From Halobacillus alkaliphilus (GTDB lineage: Bacteria; Bacillota; Bacilli; Bacillales; Halobacillaceae), in NCBI RefSeq assembly GCF_900113125.1, contig NZ_FOOG01000021.1:1-60386 (forward strand): 60,386 nucleotides of DNA, given 5' to 3'. The notes beneath the pieces are model-generated. The model was not told the origin of the DNA, did no database searches, and saw only the letters and a list, made by a program, of their open reading frames with translations. A program made the translations under genes and the position numbers. The stretch's first letter is position 1; each line of letters starts with the position of its first letter. This document shows positions 25,703 to 34,443 of the stretch, piece by piece.

Positions 25703-27571
25703 TTATTCTTCCATCCAATGTTCATAAAGCTCCTCAATTTCTTCATTCAACTGATCCTTTTCCATCTGAAGCTTCATTAATTCCTCTACATTACTCTCTT
25801 CTGTCATTTGGTTTTCAAGCTGTGTTACTTCTTTCTCTAATTCTGCTATAGATTCTTCGACTGAATGTTTCTGTTTAGATTGAAGTGGATGGTTTCTCGG
25901 CTTCTCTGCCTTTGAAGGAGAATCTTTTCGGACATGTTTCCTTTGCTGCTGATCCAGCAGTTCCATCCAGTATTTCCTTGTTTCATCATAAGAACCTATA
26001 TACCTATAGATTTTCCCGTCTGCAAGATAAGCTGTATCTGAAAAGCATTGATTTAAGAAATACCGGTCATGAGACACTCCAAGTACGGTGCCTTCGAATT
26101 TTTTAAGTGCCTCTTCAAGTACTTCCTGAGACTCGATATCCAAATGGTTAGTTGGCTCATCCAATATTAATACATTAATACCTTCATGCATAAATACCGC
26201 AAGCTTCAGCCGCATTTGTTCTCCTCCGCTTAAATGCCTGATCTTTTGAAAAACATCATACCCGTAGAACATAAAAGCAGCCAGCATGTGACGAGCCTCC
26301 CCCTCCGTCACTCTGATCGAACTTCGAAAATAATCAATCATCCGCTGATCACGGTCTGCTCCCATTAATGGGTTTTGAGGCAGGTACCCTACCCTGATCG
26401 ACGGTCCTATTTTGATTGTTCCTTCCTCAGGTTCTTCCTGTCCGAGTAATATGCGCAGAAAAGTGGACTTTCCGCTTCCATTCGTCCCCACCAGGGCTAA
26501 TCGATCTCGATTTCGCAAATGAAGATGAACACCATCCAGAATCGTTCGATCTCCATAAGATTTTTTGACGTCATCAGCCACAAGTATATCTTTACCGGTT
26601 CTCCCCTCTGACTGGAGAGCAAGATTCATCTTTTTAGGATCAACAACCGGTTTATCTATTTTTTCCATACGCTCCAGCGCTTTCTCCATACTCTTTGCTT
26701 TTTTAAATAGTTTGGGATTCGGGGGATTAGCTTCATTAGCCCATTGTCTAAGCCGGCGAATAGCTTCTTTCATTTTTTTAATTTTTTTCTGCTGTTCCTG
26801 ATACTGGTGAAATTCTGCCAGCAGTTTCTCTTCTTTTTGTTTTTCAAAAGAGGTATAGCTGCCTTTATAGGTTTGAATGTCTCCAGATTCTAAATCCATA
26901 ATATCCGTGACCGTGTGATTAAGAAAAGAACGGTCATGGGAAATCATACACACAGACCCGTCATACTGCCGCAAGTATTCCTCAAGCCACTCAATGGCCT
27001 GTAAATCCAAATGGTTTGTTGGTTCGTCCAGCAGTAACACACCTGGCTTTTCAAGTAGAATCCGAGCCAATCCAAGCTTTGTCTTTTCACCACCGCTCAA
27101 CTGTGAGAAGGGTTGATCCAGAAGATCTTTAACTTTCAGACCATTAGCCACTTGGCTAATGGATGATTCAATTTCATAACCACCTGCTTGAGTAAATCGT
27201 TCTTGAATTTCTCCGTATTCACTAAGAGCGCGTTCCATCTGCTCAGGATCCAGCATCGTTTCTTCCAGCTTCTGCATGTCACTCTTCATTTGCAGCAAGT
27301 CTCCAAAAGCCGCTTCCAAGTAAGCTTTACCAGATGATTCCCACTCTTCAGGAATTTGCTTTAAATACCCCACCGTTAAGTTTTTGCGGATAAACACATC
27401 GCCGCCGTCAATAGCTTCCTCTTTAGTAATCAAGCGGAACAAAGTAGATTTACCGCTTCCATTACGGCCGACGAGCCCAACTCTCTGCCCTTCATTCAAT
27501 TCAAAATTAAGGCATTCAAACAGAACTCGGCCACCGACAATTTTATAAATATCTTTCAATGTAATAAGCAT
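25703..27571 (-). CDS. ABC-F ribosome-associated ATPase
   Basis: A 622-residue ABC-F protein, no membrane segments. Domain 1: Walker A GRNGSGKST (about 35), signature LSGGEKTKLGLARIL, Walker B LLLDEPTNHLD. Linker (about 240-310) with lysine-rich coiled coil. Domain 2: Walker A GTNGSGKST, LSGGEQMRLKLAVF, LILDEPTNHLD. A C-terminal coiled coil (about 545-620) as in YdiF/YfmR. ABC-F proteins act at the ribosomal E site; some give resistance to ribosome-targeting drugs. The leader ORF plus terminator upstream and the MarR gene suggest drug-responsive control, so a resistance role is plausible. Confidence 0.93.
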   Translation of the reverse strand: MLITLKDIYKIVGGRVLFECLNFELNEGQRVGLVGRNGSGKSTLFRLITKEEAIDGGDVFIRKNLTVGYLKQIPEEWESSGKAYLEAAFGDLLQMKSDMQKLEETMLDPEQMERALSEYGEIQERFTQAGGYEIESSISQVANGLKVKDLLDQPFSQLSGGEKTKLGLARILLEKPGVLLLDEPTNHLDLQAIEWLEEYLRQYDGSVCMISHDRSFLNHTVTDIMDLESGDIQTYKGSYTSFEKQKEEKLLAEFHQYQEQQKKIKKMKEAIRRLRQWANEANPPNPKLFKKAKSMEKALERMEKIDKPVVDPKKMNLALQSEGRTGKDILVADDVKKSYGDRTILDGVHLHLRNRDRLALVGTNGSGKSTFLRILLGQEEPEEGTIKIGPSIRVGYLPQNPLMGADRDQRMIDYFRSSIRVTEGEARHMLAAFMFYGYDVFQKIRHLSGGEQMRLKLAVFMHEGINVLILDEPTNHLDIESQEVLEEALKKFEGTVLGVSHDRYFLNQCFSDTAYLADGKIYRYIGSYDETRKYWMELLDQQQRKHVRKDSPSKAEKPRNHPLQSKQKHSVEESIAELEKEVTQLENQMTEESNVEELMKLQMEKDQLNEEIEELYEHWMEE

Positions 27572-27591
27572 TCTATTTTCCTCCTAAAGAC

Positions 27592-27623
27592 AAAAAAAGC
27601 CAGAGGTCCCGTACCCTCTGACT
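27592..27623 (-). promoter_or_regulatory. Attenuator terminator directly before the ABC-F gene
   Basis: Minus strand AGTCAGAGG / CCTCTGGCT hairpin plus seven T, ending about 20 bases before the ABC-F ATG and lying after a short leader ORF. No complete gene ends here, so the terminator must act as a conditional stop for the ABC-F transcript. Layout equals that of known ribosome-mediated attenuators of ABC-F genes such as vmlR. Confidence 0.8.
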
Positions 27624-27670
27624 TCATTGCGCATTGGTATAATCAGATATGAGACGTTACATTTTATTCA

Positions 27671-27778
27671 CTATTCACCTGTAAAAATGGACAGACGTGT
27701 CCCTTTGACAGCTGTATTGTGAATAATTGCACGGCGGACATAGTTCAATTGATAGTCAAGCACATGCATTTGTAACAT
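27671..27778 (-). CDS. Leader peptide of the ABC-F gene (35 aa)
   Basis: A 35-codon ORF beginning MLQMHVLDYQLNYVRRA and ending RLSIFTGE, with AAAGGAGGG eight bases before this ATG (an ATG two codons upstream is too close). About 100 bases separate its stop from the ABC-F start and contain a transcription terminator. I infer a cis-acting leader whose translation state decides terminator folding. A free function as a small protein is possible. Confidence 0.7.
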   Translation of the reverse strand: MLQMHVLDYQLNYVRRAIIHNTAVKGTRLSIFTGE

Positions 27779-27801
27779 CGTCATACCCTCCTTTGCCTTT
27801 A

Positions 27802-27828
27802 GAATTAAGTTTAGTATAAACTAAGTTC
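27802..27828. promoter_or_regulatory. Palindromic operator at the ABC-F leader promoter
   Basis: AGTTTA-GTA-TAAACT is a perfect inverted repeat; extended arms of 12 bases match at 10 positions. On the minus strand it covers a TATACT -10 box for the leader transcript, and it starts a few bases past the MarR stop codon. A related sequence with TAGTATAA (28335-28353) lies before the MarR gene. Likely target of that MarR protein. Confidence 0.6.
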
Positions 27829-27838
27829 AGAAAATTCT

Positions 27839-28303
27839 CTAGTTTTGGTTTCCTTCTGCGTTTTGCCCGAGCTTTTTCAATAGTTCAATCGCTTGTACTT
27901 TTTCTTCGTCCGTTAGTCCGTCGGTAATCCGCTCGATTTGCTTCCAATGATCAGGGAAGATGTCGTTTAAGAACTCCCTGCCTTTTTCAGTGATCGAAGC
28001 GAACGTAATCCGCCGGTCGTTCGGGCATGGAATCCGCTCTAAATATTCTTTCTTTTCCAGTTTGTCAACGACATAGGTAATACTGCCGCTGGCTAAAAGG
28101 ATCTTCTCACCAATCTTCTGTAATGGCTGTTCTCCTTGATGATACAGCAGTTCTAAGACTCCGAATTCTGTCGGGTTTAACCCATAACGCTGGATATCAT
28201 CTTTGACCAGGTCAGCTACGGATCTCTGCGCCTTCGTTAAAACGACAAACAATTTCAACGAGGGATCTTGTTTTTTCTTGTAGTAAGACTCTTGTTCGCT
28301 CAT
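27839..28303 (-). CDS. MarR-family transcriptional regulator
   Basis: A 154-residue winged-helix regulator: recognition region LLASGSITYVVDKLEKKEYL (about 71-90) and wing PNDRRITFASITEKG (about 96-110). Helical ends for dimerisation. It lies immediately before the ABC-F leader on the same strand. Palindromic sequences before and after it (see operator entry) suggest that it controls both itself and the ABC-F gene. Ligand unknown. Confidence 0.9.
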   Translation of the reverse strand: MSEQESYYKKKQDPSLKLFVVLTKAQRSVADLVKDDIQRYGLNPTEFGVLELLYHQGEQPLQKIGEKILLASGSITYVVDKLEKKEYLERIPCPNDRRITFASITEKGREFLNDIFPDHWKQIERITDGLTDEEKVQAIELLKKLGQNAEGNQN

Positions 28304-28470
28304 AAACCTTCGCCCTTTCGTCCTTTTCTATAGATAAAGATAGTATAAGTTTAACAAAATCAGGATGTCAAACCACCATGAATTTTATATTTAACTATAC
28401 CCTTTTTTGTGCATTTCTAAAAATATGGCATAATGAAAGGGGTTAGACGCATAGAAAGCGGTGACAAAAT

Positions 28471-29082
28471 GTGGTAAAAAATACAGGAGAGCGTGTCATT
28501 CCAGAGTACACAGATCCTATGAATAATCTGCTGCTTGAGCACTTTGCCAGATACCAGTTTTCATTATCTTATATGCATGGCCGAGTTTTAGATTTATCGT
28601 GCGGAGCGGGGTACGGGACCCATATGATCGCAAAGCAATGCAAACATCTAATCGATGATGTTGTTGGAGTCGATATTGATCAGGAAATTATCCGTTACGC
28701 GAGAGGCACCTATTATCACCCAAAATCCAGCTTTGAAATACACGATGCCATCGACCCTCATTTATCCTATCACCTGGGAACGTTTGATGTGATCGTTAGT
28801 TTTGAAACGTATGAACATATTAAAGATGAAGAAAAACTTTTGCATAACTATTACCAATTACTTAATCCAGGTGGAAAACTTATCATCTCCACCCCTTTTG
28901 GCCAGGGCCGCGGAAAAGAATGCGGTTCCCCTTTTCACGTTCACCAGATTACTCCTCAAGAATTCCAGAATTTATTTACCGATTATGCTAAGCAGGAGTT
29001 TTTCTATCAGAATGGCGTGCTAATTGAGCCGCCCAGAGAGGATGTTTATTACCCTCTTGGTCTGGCTGTATGTGAGAAATAA
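28471..29082 (+). CDS. Class I SAM-dependent methyltransferase
   Basis: A 203-residue methyltransferase: motif I VLDLSCGAGYGTHMIA (about 40-55), an acidic residue in VVGVDID for the SAM ribose, VIVSFETYEHI (motif II region, about 109-119) and PGGKLIISTPFG (motif III). Substrate unknown; O- or C-methylation of small molecules or glycans is typical of this subgroup. GTG start preceded by AGCGGTG. Alone between the MarR gene (divergent) and a convergent lipid kinase. Confidence 0.88.
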   Translation: MVKNTGERVIPEYTDPMNNLLLEHFARYQFSLSYMHGRVLDLSCGAGYGTHMIAKQCKHLIDDVVGVDIDQEIIRYARGTYYHPKSSFEIHDAIDPHLSYHLGTFDVIVSFETYEHIKDEEKLLHNYYQLLNPGGKLIISTPFGQGRGKECGSPFHVHQITPQEFQNLFTDYAKQEFFYQNGVLIEPPREDVYYPLGLAVCEK

Positions 29083-29084
29083 AC

Positions 29085-29123
29085 AGCCCCGGCCTTCTCC
29101 TTGGTGGAGCAGCCGGGGCTTTT
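29085..29123. terminator. Terminator between methyltransferase and lipid kinase genes
   Basis: AGCCCCGGC / GCCGGGGCT hairpin with a short T run. Confidence 0.85.
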
Positions 29124-29137
29124 GCAGTTGGTTCTGC

Positions 29138-30061
29138 TTATTTTTCAGAAAAGGCATGCAGGGCATTCGGCCCGCCGCTCAAGAAAGTGAAGTGATCAGG
29201 AAGCACTTCCAGATCAGCTGGGGTCTCCCCTTTAATTTCGCCGTCCATATCGATTTCCTGTGAAGAATCGACTTCAATTTTCACTTGTTTACCTTGAAGG
29301 TGATGCAGTTCTTGAAAACGTTCTTCATTCGCCCAAGGACGTTTCATTGTCATCAGTTCTTTAAATAATTTCAAATTGGAATTTTTAACTACGAGAACAT
29401 CAAGAAGACCGTCCTGTAAGTCAATGGAAGGGACAGGAACACGGCGAGTACCGATGAATTGTCCGTTCATCACAAGAATCATGATGGCTTCTCCTTCTAA
29501 CTCTTCTCCATCCACAGTCACCGTAAATTCGAAAGGAGTTGCCTCATTCATGGTTTTTAAAGCACTCATGAAATAGCTTAATACGCCGAAACGGTTTTTA
29601 CTATCTTCATCAATATTAAACGAAGCTTGGGTTACTAATCCAATCCCCCAAAAATTGATAAAGTAATAATTATTGGTCTTTCCAGCATCTAAAGTCAGTT
29701 CTTCCCCTTTAATAATTGCACGTGCCGCTTGCTGCATGTTCTGAGGAGTATCCAGCACACGGCTGAAATCATTACACGTCCCTCCAGGGAGAACTCCTAT
29801 CACTGGACGTCTTTCCAGATCAGCCATGCTGTTAATTCCTTCATGGACAGTTCCATCGCCTCCCAAAATAAAGAGGACTTCCACTTCTGGTCCATAGTTT
29901 CTGCAGGCCTCCTTGAACTCATCAAGCGAATCCGTCTGGAGTACTTTTAGCTCCTTCACTTCCTGAGTCAAAATCGGTATCGTTTGTGAAAGATTTGTTT
30001 CGAGTACATTGCTATCTTCATTTCCATTGTATATAAATAATCCGGTTTCATATCGTGCCAT
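29138..30061 (-). CDS. DAGK-family lipid kinase (YegS/BmrU-like)
   Basis: A 307-residue DAGK_cat protein: the nucleotide-binding GGDGTVHEGINSM (about 67-79), GVLPGGTCNDFSR (about 93-105) and the C-terminal MDGEIKGETPADLEVLP metal-linked segment. Such enzymes phosphorylate diacylglycerol or related lipids; the B. subtilis essential enzyme is DgkB. A second family member, quite different in sequence, is at 58855-59736. Which lipid is used cannot be told. Confidence 0.9.
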   Translation of the reverse strand: MARYETGLFIYNGNEDSNVLETNLSQTIPILTQEVKELKVLQTDSLDEFKEACRNYGPEVEVLFILGGDGTVHEGINSMADLERRPVIGVLPGGTCNDFSRVLDTPQNMQQAARAIIKGEELTLDAGKTNNYYFINFWGIGLVTQASFNIDEDSKNRFGVLSYFMSALKTMNEATPFEFTVTVDGEELEGEAIMILVMNGQFIGTRRVPVPSIDLQDGLLDVLVVKNSNLKLFKELMTMKRPWANEERFQELHHLQGKQVKIEVDSSQEIDMDGEIKGETPADLEVLPDHFTFLSGGPNALHAFSEK

Positions 30062-30104
30062 AAATGAGAACCTCCCTTTCTATAAACCCTATAGGTATGA
30101 TTTA

Positions 30105-31196
30105 CTAATTTATTACATTTAAAACCACGTCATGTTTCTCCAATTCTTTCACAAAAGCATGCGGTTCATCGACCGTTATGTATATTCGGTTAATTTTCCG
30201 CTTCAACCCGAAGTATAAATGAGCTTCCAATGGCTGCGATAATTCAAGAATATATTGAGGCTGCGCAGGCTCTAATTCAGCAAGTGTCATATCTAAAGCC
30301 TCCTTATCGCTAGAGCATTCTTTTGGAGTGTGGATGCAGGGTCTGATTTGTTTTATTATTTCAAATGGAATGGAAATATGGAAACGAAGCCCCTTTTGAA
30401 GATACAGAGATCGGTTCCCTACATGAACAGGAGCTTTTCTAATAGCCTGATAATCCCCGATTAGAAAAAGCAAAGCATACACATCGAGAATAGTGGCAAC
30501 CCAGGCTGCCGTATGACTGAATTGCATGAGCAGGACATGTACCGCAATAATTTCAATAACCATGGCATGAATAAGCATAAGGAAAACCCCGAAGTATTCA
30601 CTGTTCTTATGGTAACTGAAGGTACATTCTTCTCGAGGATAACGGTCTATATGAGGAAATAATGCATAGCGGACCGCCGATACATCTGTCGCAAGAAATC
30701 CGCTGATTCGTTGAAAATGAACACGGTATTTATACGGAGCGAAAGTGATACGGTTGGCTTCGAACATCCTCCCTAAAACAAATGGGTAATTCTCATGGGC
30801 GTCTTTGAAGCTTCTTTTCCATTTGGGGAAAGTCTTTAAGAATAGAAAAAAGATGGTAAGTTCTAACCCCACCAGTACAACCTCCACCGCAATTACTGAA
30901 TAATTCAAGTACACGAGACTGTCCTTCGCATAAGGAGGGACAAGCCAATGAACGATAAAAAGGCCAAGCATCATCATAGGGGCAAAAATAGATACTGCCG
31001 GCTTTCTTCGCAAAATAAAAAGGAATACAACTGCAGGAATGACTACCATCACGTCAACGATTGTTCCCCATACAAGCAGGGCACTCACTCGCCCCGTTAT
31101 TTCTACTTTCTGCACCAGGAAGTTTGAAGATAAAATGAGAATAAGGAAACCGCAACCGAAGTACAAAGACTTCTTATGGCTTAGCAAAATGTTCAC
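30105..31196 (-). CDS. Polytopic membrane protein of unknown function
   Basis: A 363-residue protein with about seven hydrophobic segments: four in the first 125 residues, and further ones near 195-250. Between and after them are soluble parts (PYKYRVHFQRISGF and a C-terminal domain of about 100 residues). I do not recognise a catalytic motif; relatives in Bacillaceae have been given misleading names. GTG start six bases after GGGGAG. It may be co-transcribed with the lipid kinase 43 bases downstream. Confidence 0.75.
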   Translation of the reverse strand: MNILLSHKKSLYFGCGFLILILSSNFLVQKVEITGRVSALLVWGTIVDVMVVIPAVVFLFILRRKPAVSIFAPMMMLGLFIVHWLVPPYAKDSLVYLNYSVIAVEVVLVGLELTIFFLFLKTFPKWKRSFKDAHENYPFVLGRMFEANRITFAPYKYRVHFQRISGFLATDVSAVRYALFPHIDRYPREECTFSYHKNSEYFGVFLMLIHAMVIEIIAVHVLLMQFSHTAAWVATILDVYALLFLIGDYQAIRKAPVHVGNRSLYLQKGLRFHISIPFEIIKQIRPCIHTPKECSSDKEALDMTLAELEPAQPQYILELSQPLEAHLYFGLKRKINRIYITVDEPHAFVKELEKHDVVLNVIN

Positions 31197-31487
31197 ACAC
31201 TTCTCCCCTTCAACTAAACTTACCCCTCTTCCTTTATTTTACTACAGGAATAGCAGGAGTACTACTTTACCCACACAGCTGGCACGGACCCCACTTAGGT
31301 TTTGTATAAGCTATTCTGCCTGCTAATCAGCTGCTTCATAGCTCTATTTGACCCGGAGAGAAAGCGGGCAAGTTCTATATCAGCAAGGGGCTGGTTTACC
31401 ATGATCTACCTTCCCCGGTCGCCTTACACTGATTTAGGGTATAACTTTTACCGCTTTGAAATTTTGTTATAGGGTGCATATAAAAAA
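31197..31487. other. Gap without a supported gene
   Basis: Holds the upstream region of the 363-residue membrane protein gene (on the minus strand) and about 250 bases with stop codons in every frame. Weak likeness to the dispersed repeat family (for example CACGGACCCC and GAGAGAAAGCGGGC) could mean an eroded copy, but I would not insist on it. Confidence 0.4.
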
Positions 31488-31520
31488 TAAAAAGACTGTC
31501 GATACTTTCTCGACAGTCTG
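31488..31520 (-). terminator. Terminator of the DUF4396 gene
   Basis: Minus strand AGACTGTCGA / TCGACAGTCT hairpin with a TTTTTATTTTT tail. Confidence 0.85.
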
Positions 31521-31588
31521 AGGAGGAGTACTGCTGCTCCTCTCCCCCTTTTGAATGTGGAATTTGCGGCCGTAATATTATTAATATC

Positions 31589-32251
31589 CTACATTGCCTC
31601 TTTAATTCCTTTCTTCACAAGCCATCGGTTAGCTGGATAGCTTGTAAGGAAACCAAGAATCATAGCAATCTGCATCATAAACCAATAACTTACGTGGGAA
31701 GGTTTGGGAGGCTCTGTGAATAATACAAAATGAACAATAGCCATCCATCCGAACATTCCGATTTCAAAAGCGAGCAAAGAAAGTGTATCCGCCTTTACCG
31801 CCTCTTTTATAGCGCTTGTAGCTCCGGCTTTTTTGTTCATAGGATAAATAGCGAAGAATTGAAATATAATACCGAAGATATAAGCAAGAATGAACTCTAC
31901 AATATAATGAGCGAATAACACCGATCCTGCTATCGCTATTCCTGTCAGAGCTACAAATGGAACTCCGACCGCATCCCCCAGGGTACAGCCTGCTGAGCAG
32001 TGACTGGTGGATGTAAATACTTGAACTTCTTTGCCACGGTTGTCTTCCCGATCTATATTCTTCGCTTTTATACGCCCCCATTTAAAATAAGTCCAAATAG
32101 CTATCGGACCAAGAAACCATCCATTGATTGGCCATACCACATTCATGATGGCCATCTGCTGCGGGTAGCGTGTCACATCAACAATAATGACCAGTGATGA
32201 AACCAGCCCGATCGCGAGTGCTATAATTGAAATTATTGTTAAAGTATCCAT
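31589..32251 (-). CDS. DUF4396 membrane protein
   Basis: A 220-residue protein with about six hydrophobic segments and a conserved cysteine motif SHCSAGCTLGD (about 85-95) between helices 2 and 3, as in the DUF4396 family. The His/Cys cluster suggests metal or haem handling, but the family has no known role. Start chosen at the ATG at 32251, seven bases after AAAGGAGGA; the longer frame upstream lacks an RBS. Divergent from the mepR-like operon. Confidence 0.85.
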   Translation of the reverse strand: MDTLTIISIIALAIGLVSSLVIIVDVTRYPQQMAIMNVVWPINGWFLGPIAIWTYFKWGRIKAKNIDREDNRGKEVQVFTSTSHCSAGCTLGDAVGVPFVALTGIAIAGSVLFAHYIVEFILAYIFGIIFQFFAIYPMNKKAGATSAIKEAVKADTLSLLAFEIGMFGWMAIVHFVLFTEPPKPSHVSYWFMMQIAMILGFLTSYPANRWLVKKGIKEAM

Positions 32252-32462
32252 CGCGGTTCCTCCTTTATAAAATTCATTACCCCCCTTCCCTATTTTCATA
32301 AACATTGCTTCTAAAAACATTTAGCTTACTAAATATAACCACCTTAATTATAAAAAAAGCTCCCACCCACCTCTATTATTAATAAGAACTGCATAAAACA
32401 GTTTAATAACCTGCTTTTTTTATTGAATACCCCAATCTTTAAAGCAGCCTTAATCAAATATA

Positions 32463-32491
32463 TTTACTTCAATATTAAAATCAATTATACT
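32463..32491 (+). promoter_or_regulatory. Promoter of the MarR-MATE operon
   Basis: TTTACT, 17-base spacer, TATACT, about 25 bases before the start codon; AT-rich and a likely target for self-repression. Confidence 0.65.
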
Positions 32492-32515
32492 ATTTTTTGT
32501 TAGGGGGCTAAATAA

Positions 32516-32968
32516 ATGAAACAAGACTTCAGCAATTCTCTAGGATACAACATCCATATGGTCTCGCACTTTATGCAAAATGTTTATAACGAAAAGCTCG
32601 GCGAGTACGACCTTACTCATTCTCAAGCGAGAGTGATTTATTTCCTGGCGACTTGCGGTCAACAATCGCAAACTGATTTACAAAAGAAACTATATATTAA
32701 GGCTTCCTCCATGAATGGAGTCATTGAATCCTTGCTTAAGCACGGAAGAATTGAGAAACAAATAAGTCCCAATGACAAACGCTCTAATTTAATCACTTTA
32801 ACGAATCAAGGAAGCGAACTGCATAGCACTATTCAGGAAATTATTCGAAAGATTGAAATTCAGGCAACAGAGGGTCTTTCTGAGGAAGAACAGAAAATTA
32901 TGGTTACGTGGCTTAAAAAGATCCAGAAGAATATGAAGCCCTCTGTAGAAAGGAGTGACCAACAATGA
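32516..32968 (+). CDS. MarR-family regulator (MepR-like)
   Basis: A 150-residue winged-helix protein; helix-turn-helix around QTDLQKKLYIKASSMNGVIE (about 60-79) and wing PNDKRSNLITLTNQG (about 83-97). It overlaps the MATE gene by four bases. The arrangement of a MarR repressor translated with a MATE pump is that of mepRA in Staphylococcus aureus, where the repressor releases its operator when it binds a drug. Here that role is inference. Confidence 0.9.
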   Translation: MKQDFSNSLGYNIHMVSHFMQNVYNEKLGEYDLTHSQARVIYFLATCGQQSQTDLQKKLYIKASSMNGVIESLLKHGRIEKQISPNDKRSNLITLTNQGSELHSTIQEIIRKIEIQATEGLSEEEQKIMVTWLKKIQKNMKPSVERSDQQ

Positions 32969-34347
32969 AAGAACAGAGCCAGCGTTTAGGTACTCAGCCA
33001 ATACCAAAGCTTCTTGCTGACTTGTCCATCCCTGCTATGATCGGCATGTTTGTTATGGCTTTATACAATGTTGTCGATACCCTGTTTATTGCAAGAGGTG
33101 TCGGTATCCTTGGGGTATCTGGCGTGAGTATTGGTTTTCCGGTCATGATGATTATGATGGCAGTTGCAGCCGCTGTAGGAATCGGGGGAGCCTCCGTTAT
33201 TTCAAGAAGACTCGGGGAGAGAAAGCCGGAAGAAGCTAACCAAGTGTTTGGAAATGTGTTATTTGCCATACTCATTATCAGCGTATTTGGTTTTATTAGT
33301 GCTTTCACTATTCTGGAACCGCTGCTAAAACTTTTTGGAGCTACTGAAAACATTCTGCCATACGCAAAAGATTATCTGTTTCCCATTCTGCTGGGCACAT
33401 TATTCTTTTCCTTTGCTTTTGCAACCAATAACATCATTAGGTCTGAAGGTAATTCACGCTTTGCCATGATGACCATGATCATACCTGCTGTGTTAAATAT
33501 CATTCTTGATCCTATTTTTATTTTCGGACTGGACATGGGTGTTAAAGGGGCTTCGATCGCTACTGTAATTTCACAGGGGACGGTAAGCGTGGTTGTACTT
33601 TACTATTTTCTTAGCGGTAAATCCTCCTTAAAGATTAAGGTCCCTTTTTTACGTCCTCATCTGAAAGTACTTAAAGAAGTCATCACCATTGGAATGCCCG
33701 CTTTCATTCGTCAGGTATCTGGCAGCGGAATGATGATTGCCATCAACTTTATGCTTATTAAATTTGGAGGAGAATTTGAGGTAGGGGTTTTTGGCATCGT
33801 CCAGAAGCTTGCCATGTTTACAATTATGCCAATGATTGGTGTCCTGCAGGGCATGCAGCCTATTATTGGCTATAATTACGGTGCTAACAACTATGATCGA
33901 TTAAAAGAGACCATTCTGCTCGGTATGAAAATTGTTACCATAATATCGTTTGGGATCTTTGCCATTATGATGATCTTCCCAGAACAACTCATGCATATAT
34001 TTACTGGAGATGCATCTACGATTGAAGCCGGGGCTTATGCGATACGAATTATGTTCGCCCTCGCCATGCTAATTGGTGTTCAAGTCGTCAGCGGTGGTCT
34101 TTATCAGGCTCTTGGGATGGCGAAACCTGCGATGGTCTTGTCCATGGCCCGCCAGGTATTATTCTTAATCCCACTTGTCTTAATTCTTCCGTATTTCTTT
34201 GGTGTTTCAGGTGTATGGGTTGCCTTTCCATTAGCTGACCTGATGGCTTTTCTGCTTTCTATTATCTTTCTATATAAGGATAGGGATTTATTCTTTAAAT
34301 CAAAGAAAGAGACGCCTCCCTATGAGACGGCCCCGACATCCTTGTAA
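32965..34347 (+). CDS. MATE-family multidrug efflux transporter (MepA-like)
   Basis: A 460-residue membrane protein with twelve predicted helices in two MatE repeats; N-terminal part LADLSIPAMIGMFVMALYN and VVDTLFIARGVGILGVSG typical of the MepA/DinF branch. It exports cationic drugs or metabolites using Na+ or H+ gradients in known members. Second gene of the operon with MarR (ATGA overlap), preceded by AAAGGAG inside the MarR gene. Confidence 0.92.
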   Translation: MKEQSQRLGTQPIPKLLADLSIPAMIGMFVMALYNVVDTLFIARGVGILGVSGVSIGFPVMMIMMAVAAAVGIGGASVISRRLGERKPEEANQVFGNVLFAILIISVFGFISAFTILEPLLKLFGATENILPYAKDYLFPILLGTLFFSFAFATNNIIRSEGNSRFAMMTMIIPAVLNIILDPIFIFGLDMGVKGASIATVISQGTVSVVVLYYFLSGKSSLKIKVPFLRPHLKVLKEVITIGMPAFIRQVSGSGMMIAINFMLIKFGGEFEVGVFGIVQKLAMFTIMPMIGVLQGMQPIIGYNYGANNYDRLKETILLGMKIVTIISFGIFAIMMIFPEQLMHIFTGDASTIEAGAYAIRIMFALAMLIGVQVVSGGLYQALGMAKPAMVLSMARQVLFLIPLVLILPYFFGVSGVWVAFPLADLMAFLLSIIFLYKDRDLFFKSKKETPPYETAPTSL

Positions 34348-34351
34348 ATGG

Positions 34352-34384
34352 AAACACGACGTCCTTCGATGTCGTGTTTTTTTA
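34352..34384 (+). terminator. Terminator of the MATE gene
   Basis: AACACGAC / GTCGTGTT hairpin with seven T. Confidence 0.9.
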
Positions 34385-34443
34385 TTAAGGCTCTTTTAAA
34401 GTTTATTGTGGATTTTTCATTAGAGGCTTATTACGTAAAAGGG

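Noticed and set aside
28394-28419. Possible sigma-B promoter (TTTTAG-N14-GGGTAT, minus strand) before the MarR gene
   Set aside because: The -35 box lacks the GTTT core; only the -10 box fits. Too weak to list.
31240-31440. Additional member of the dispersed repeat
   Set aside because: Only a few short words match; neither terminus is recognisable, so it is given only as a remark.
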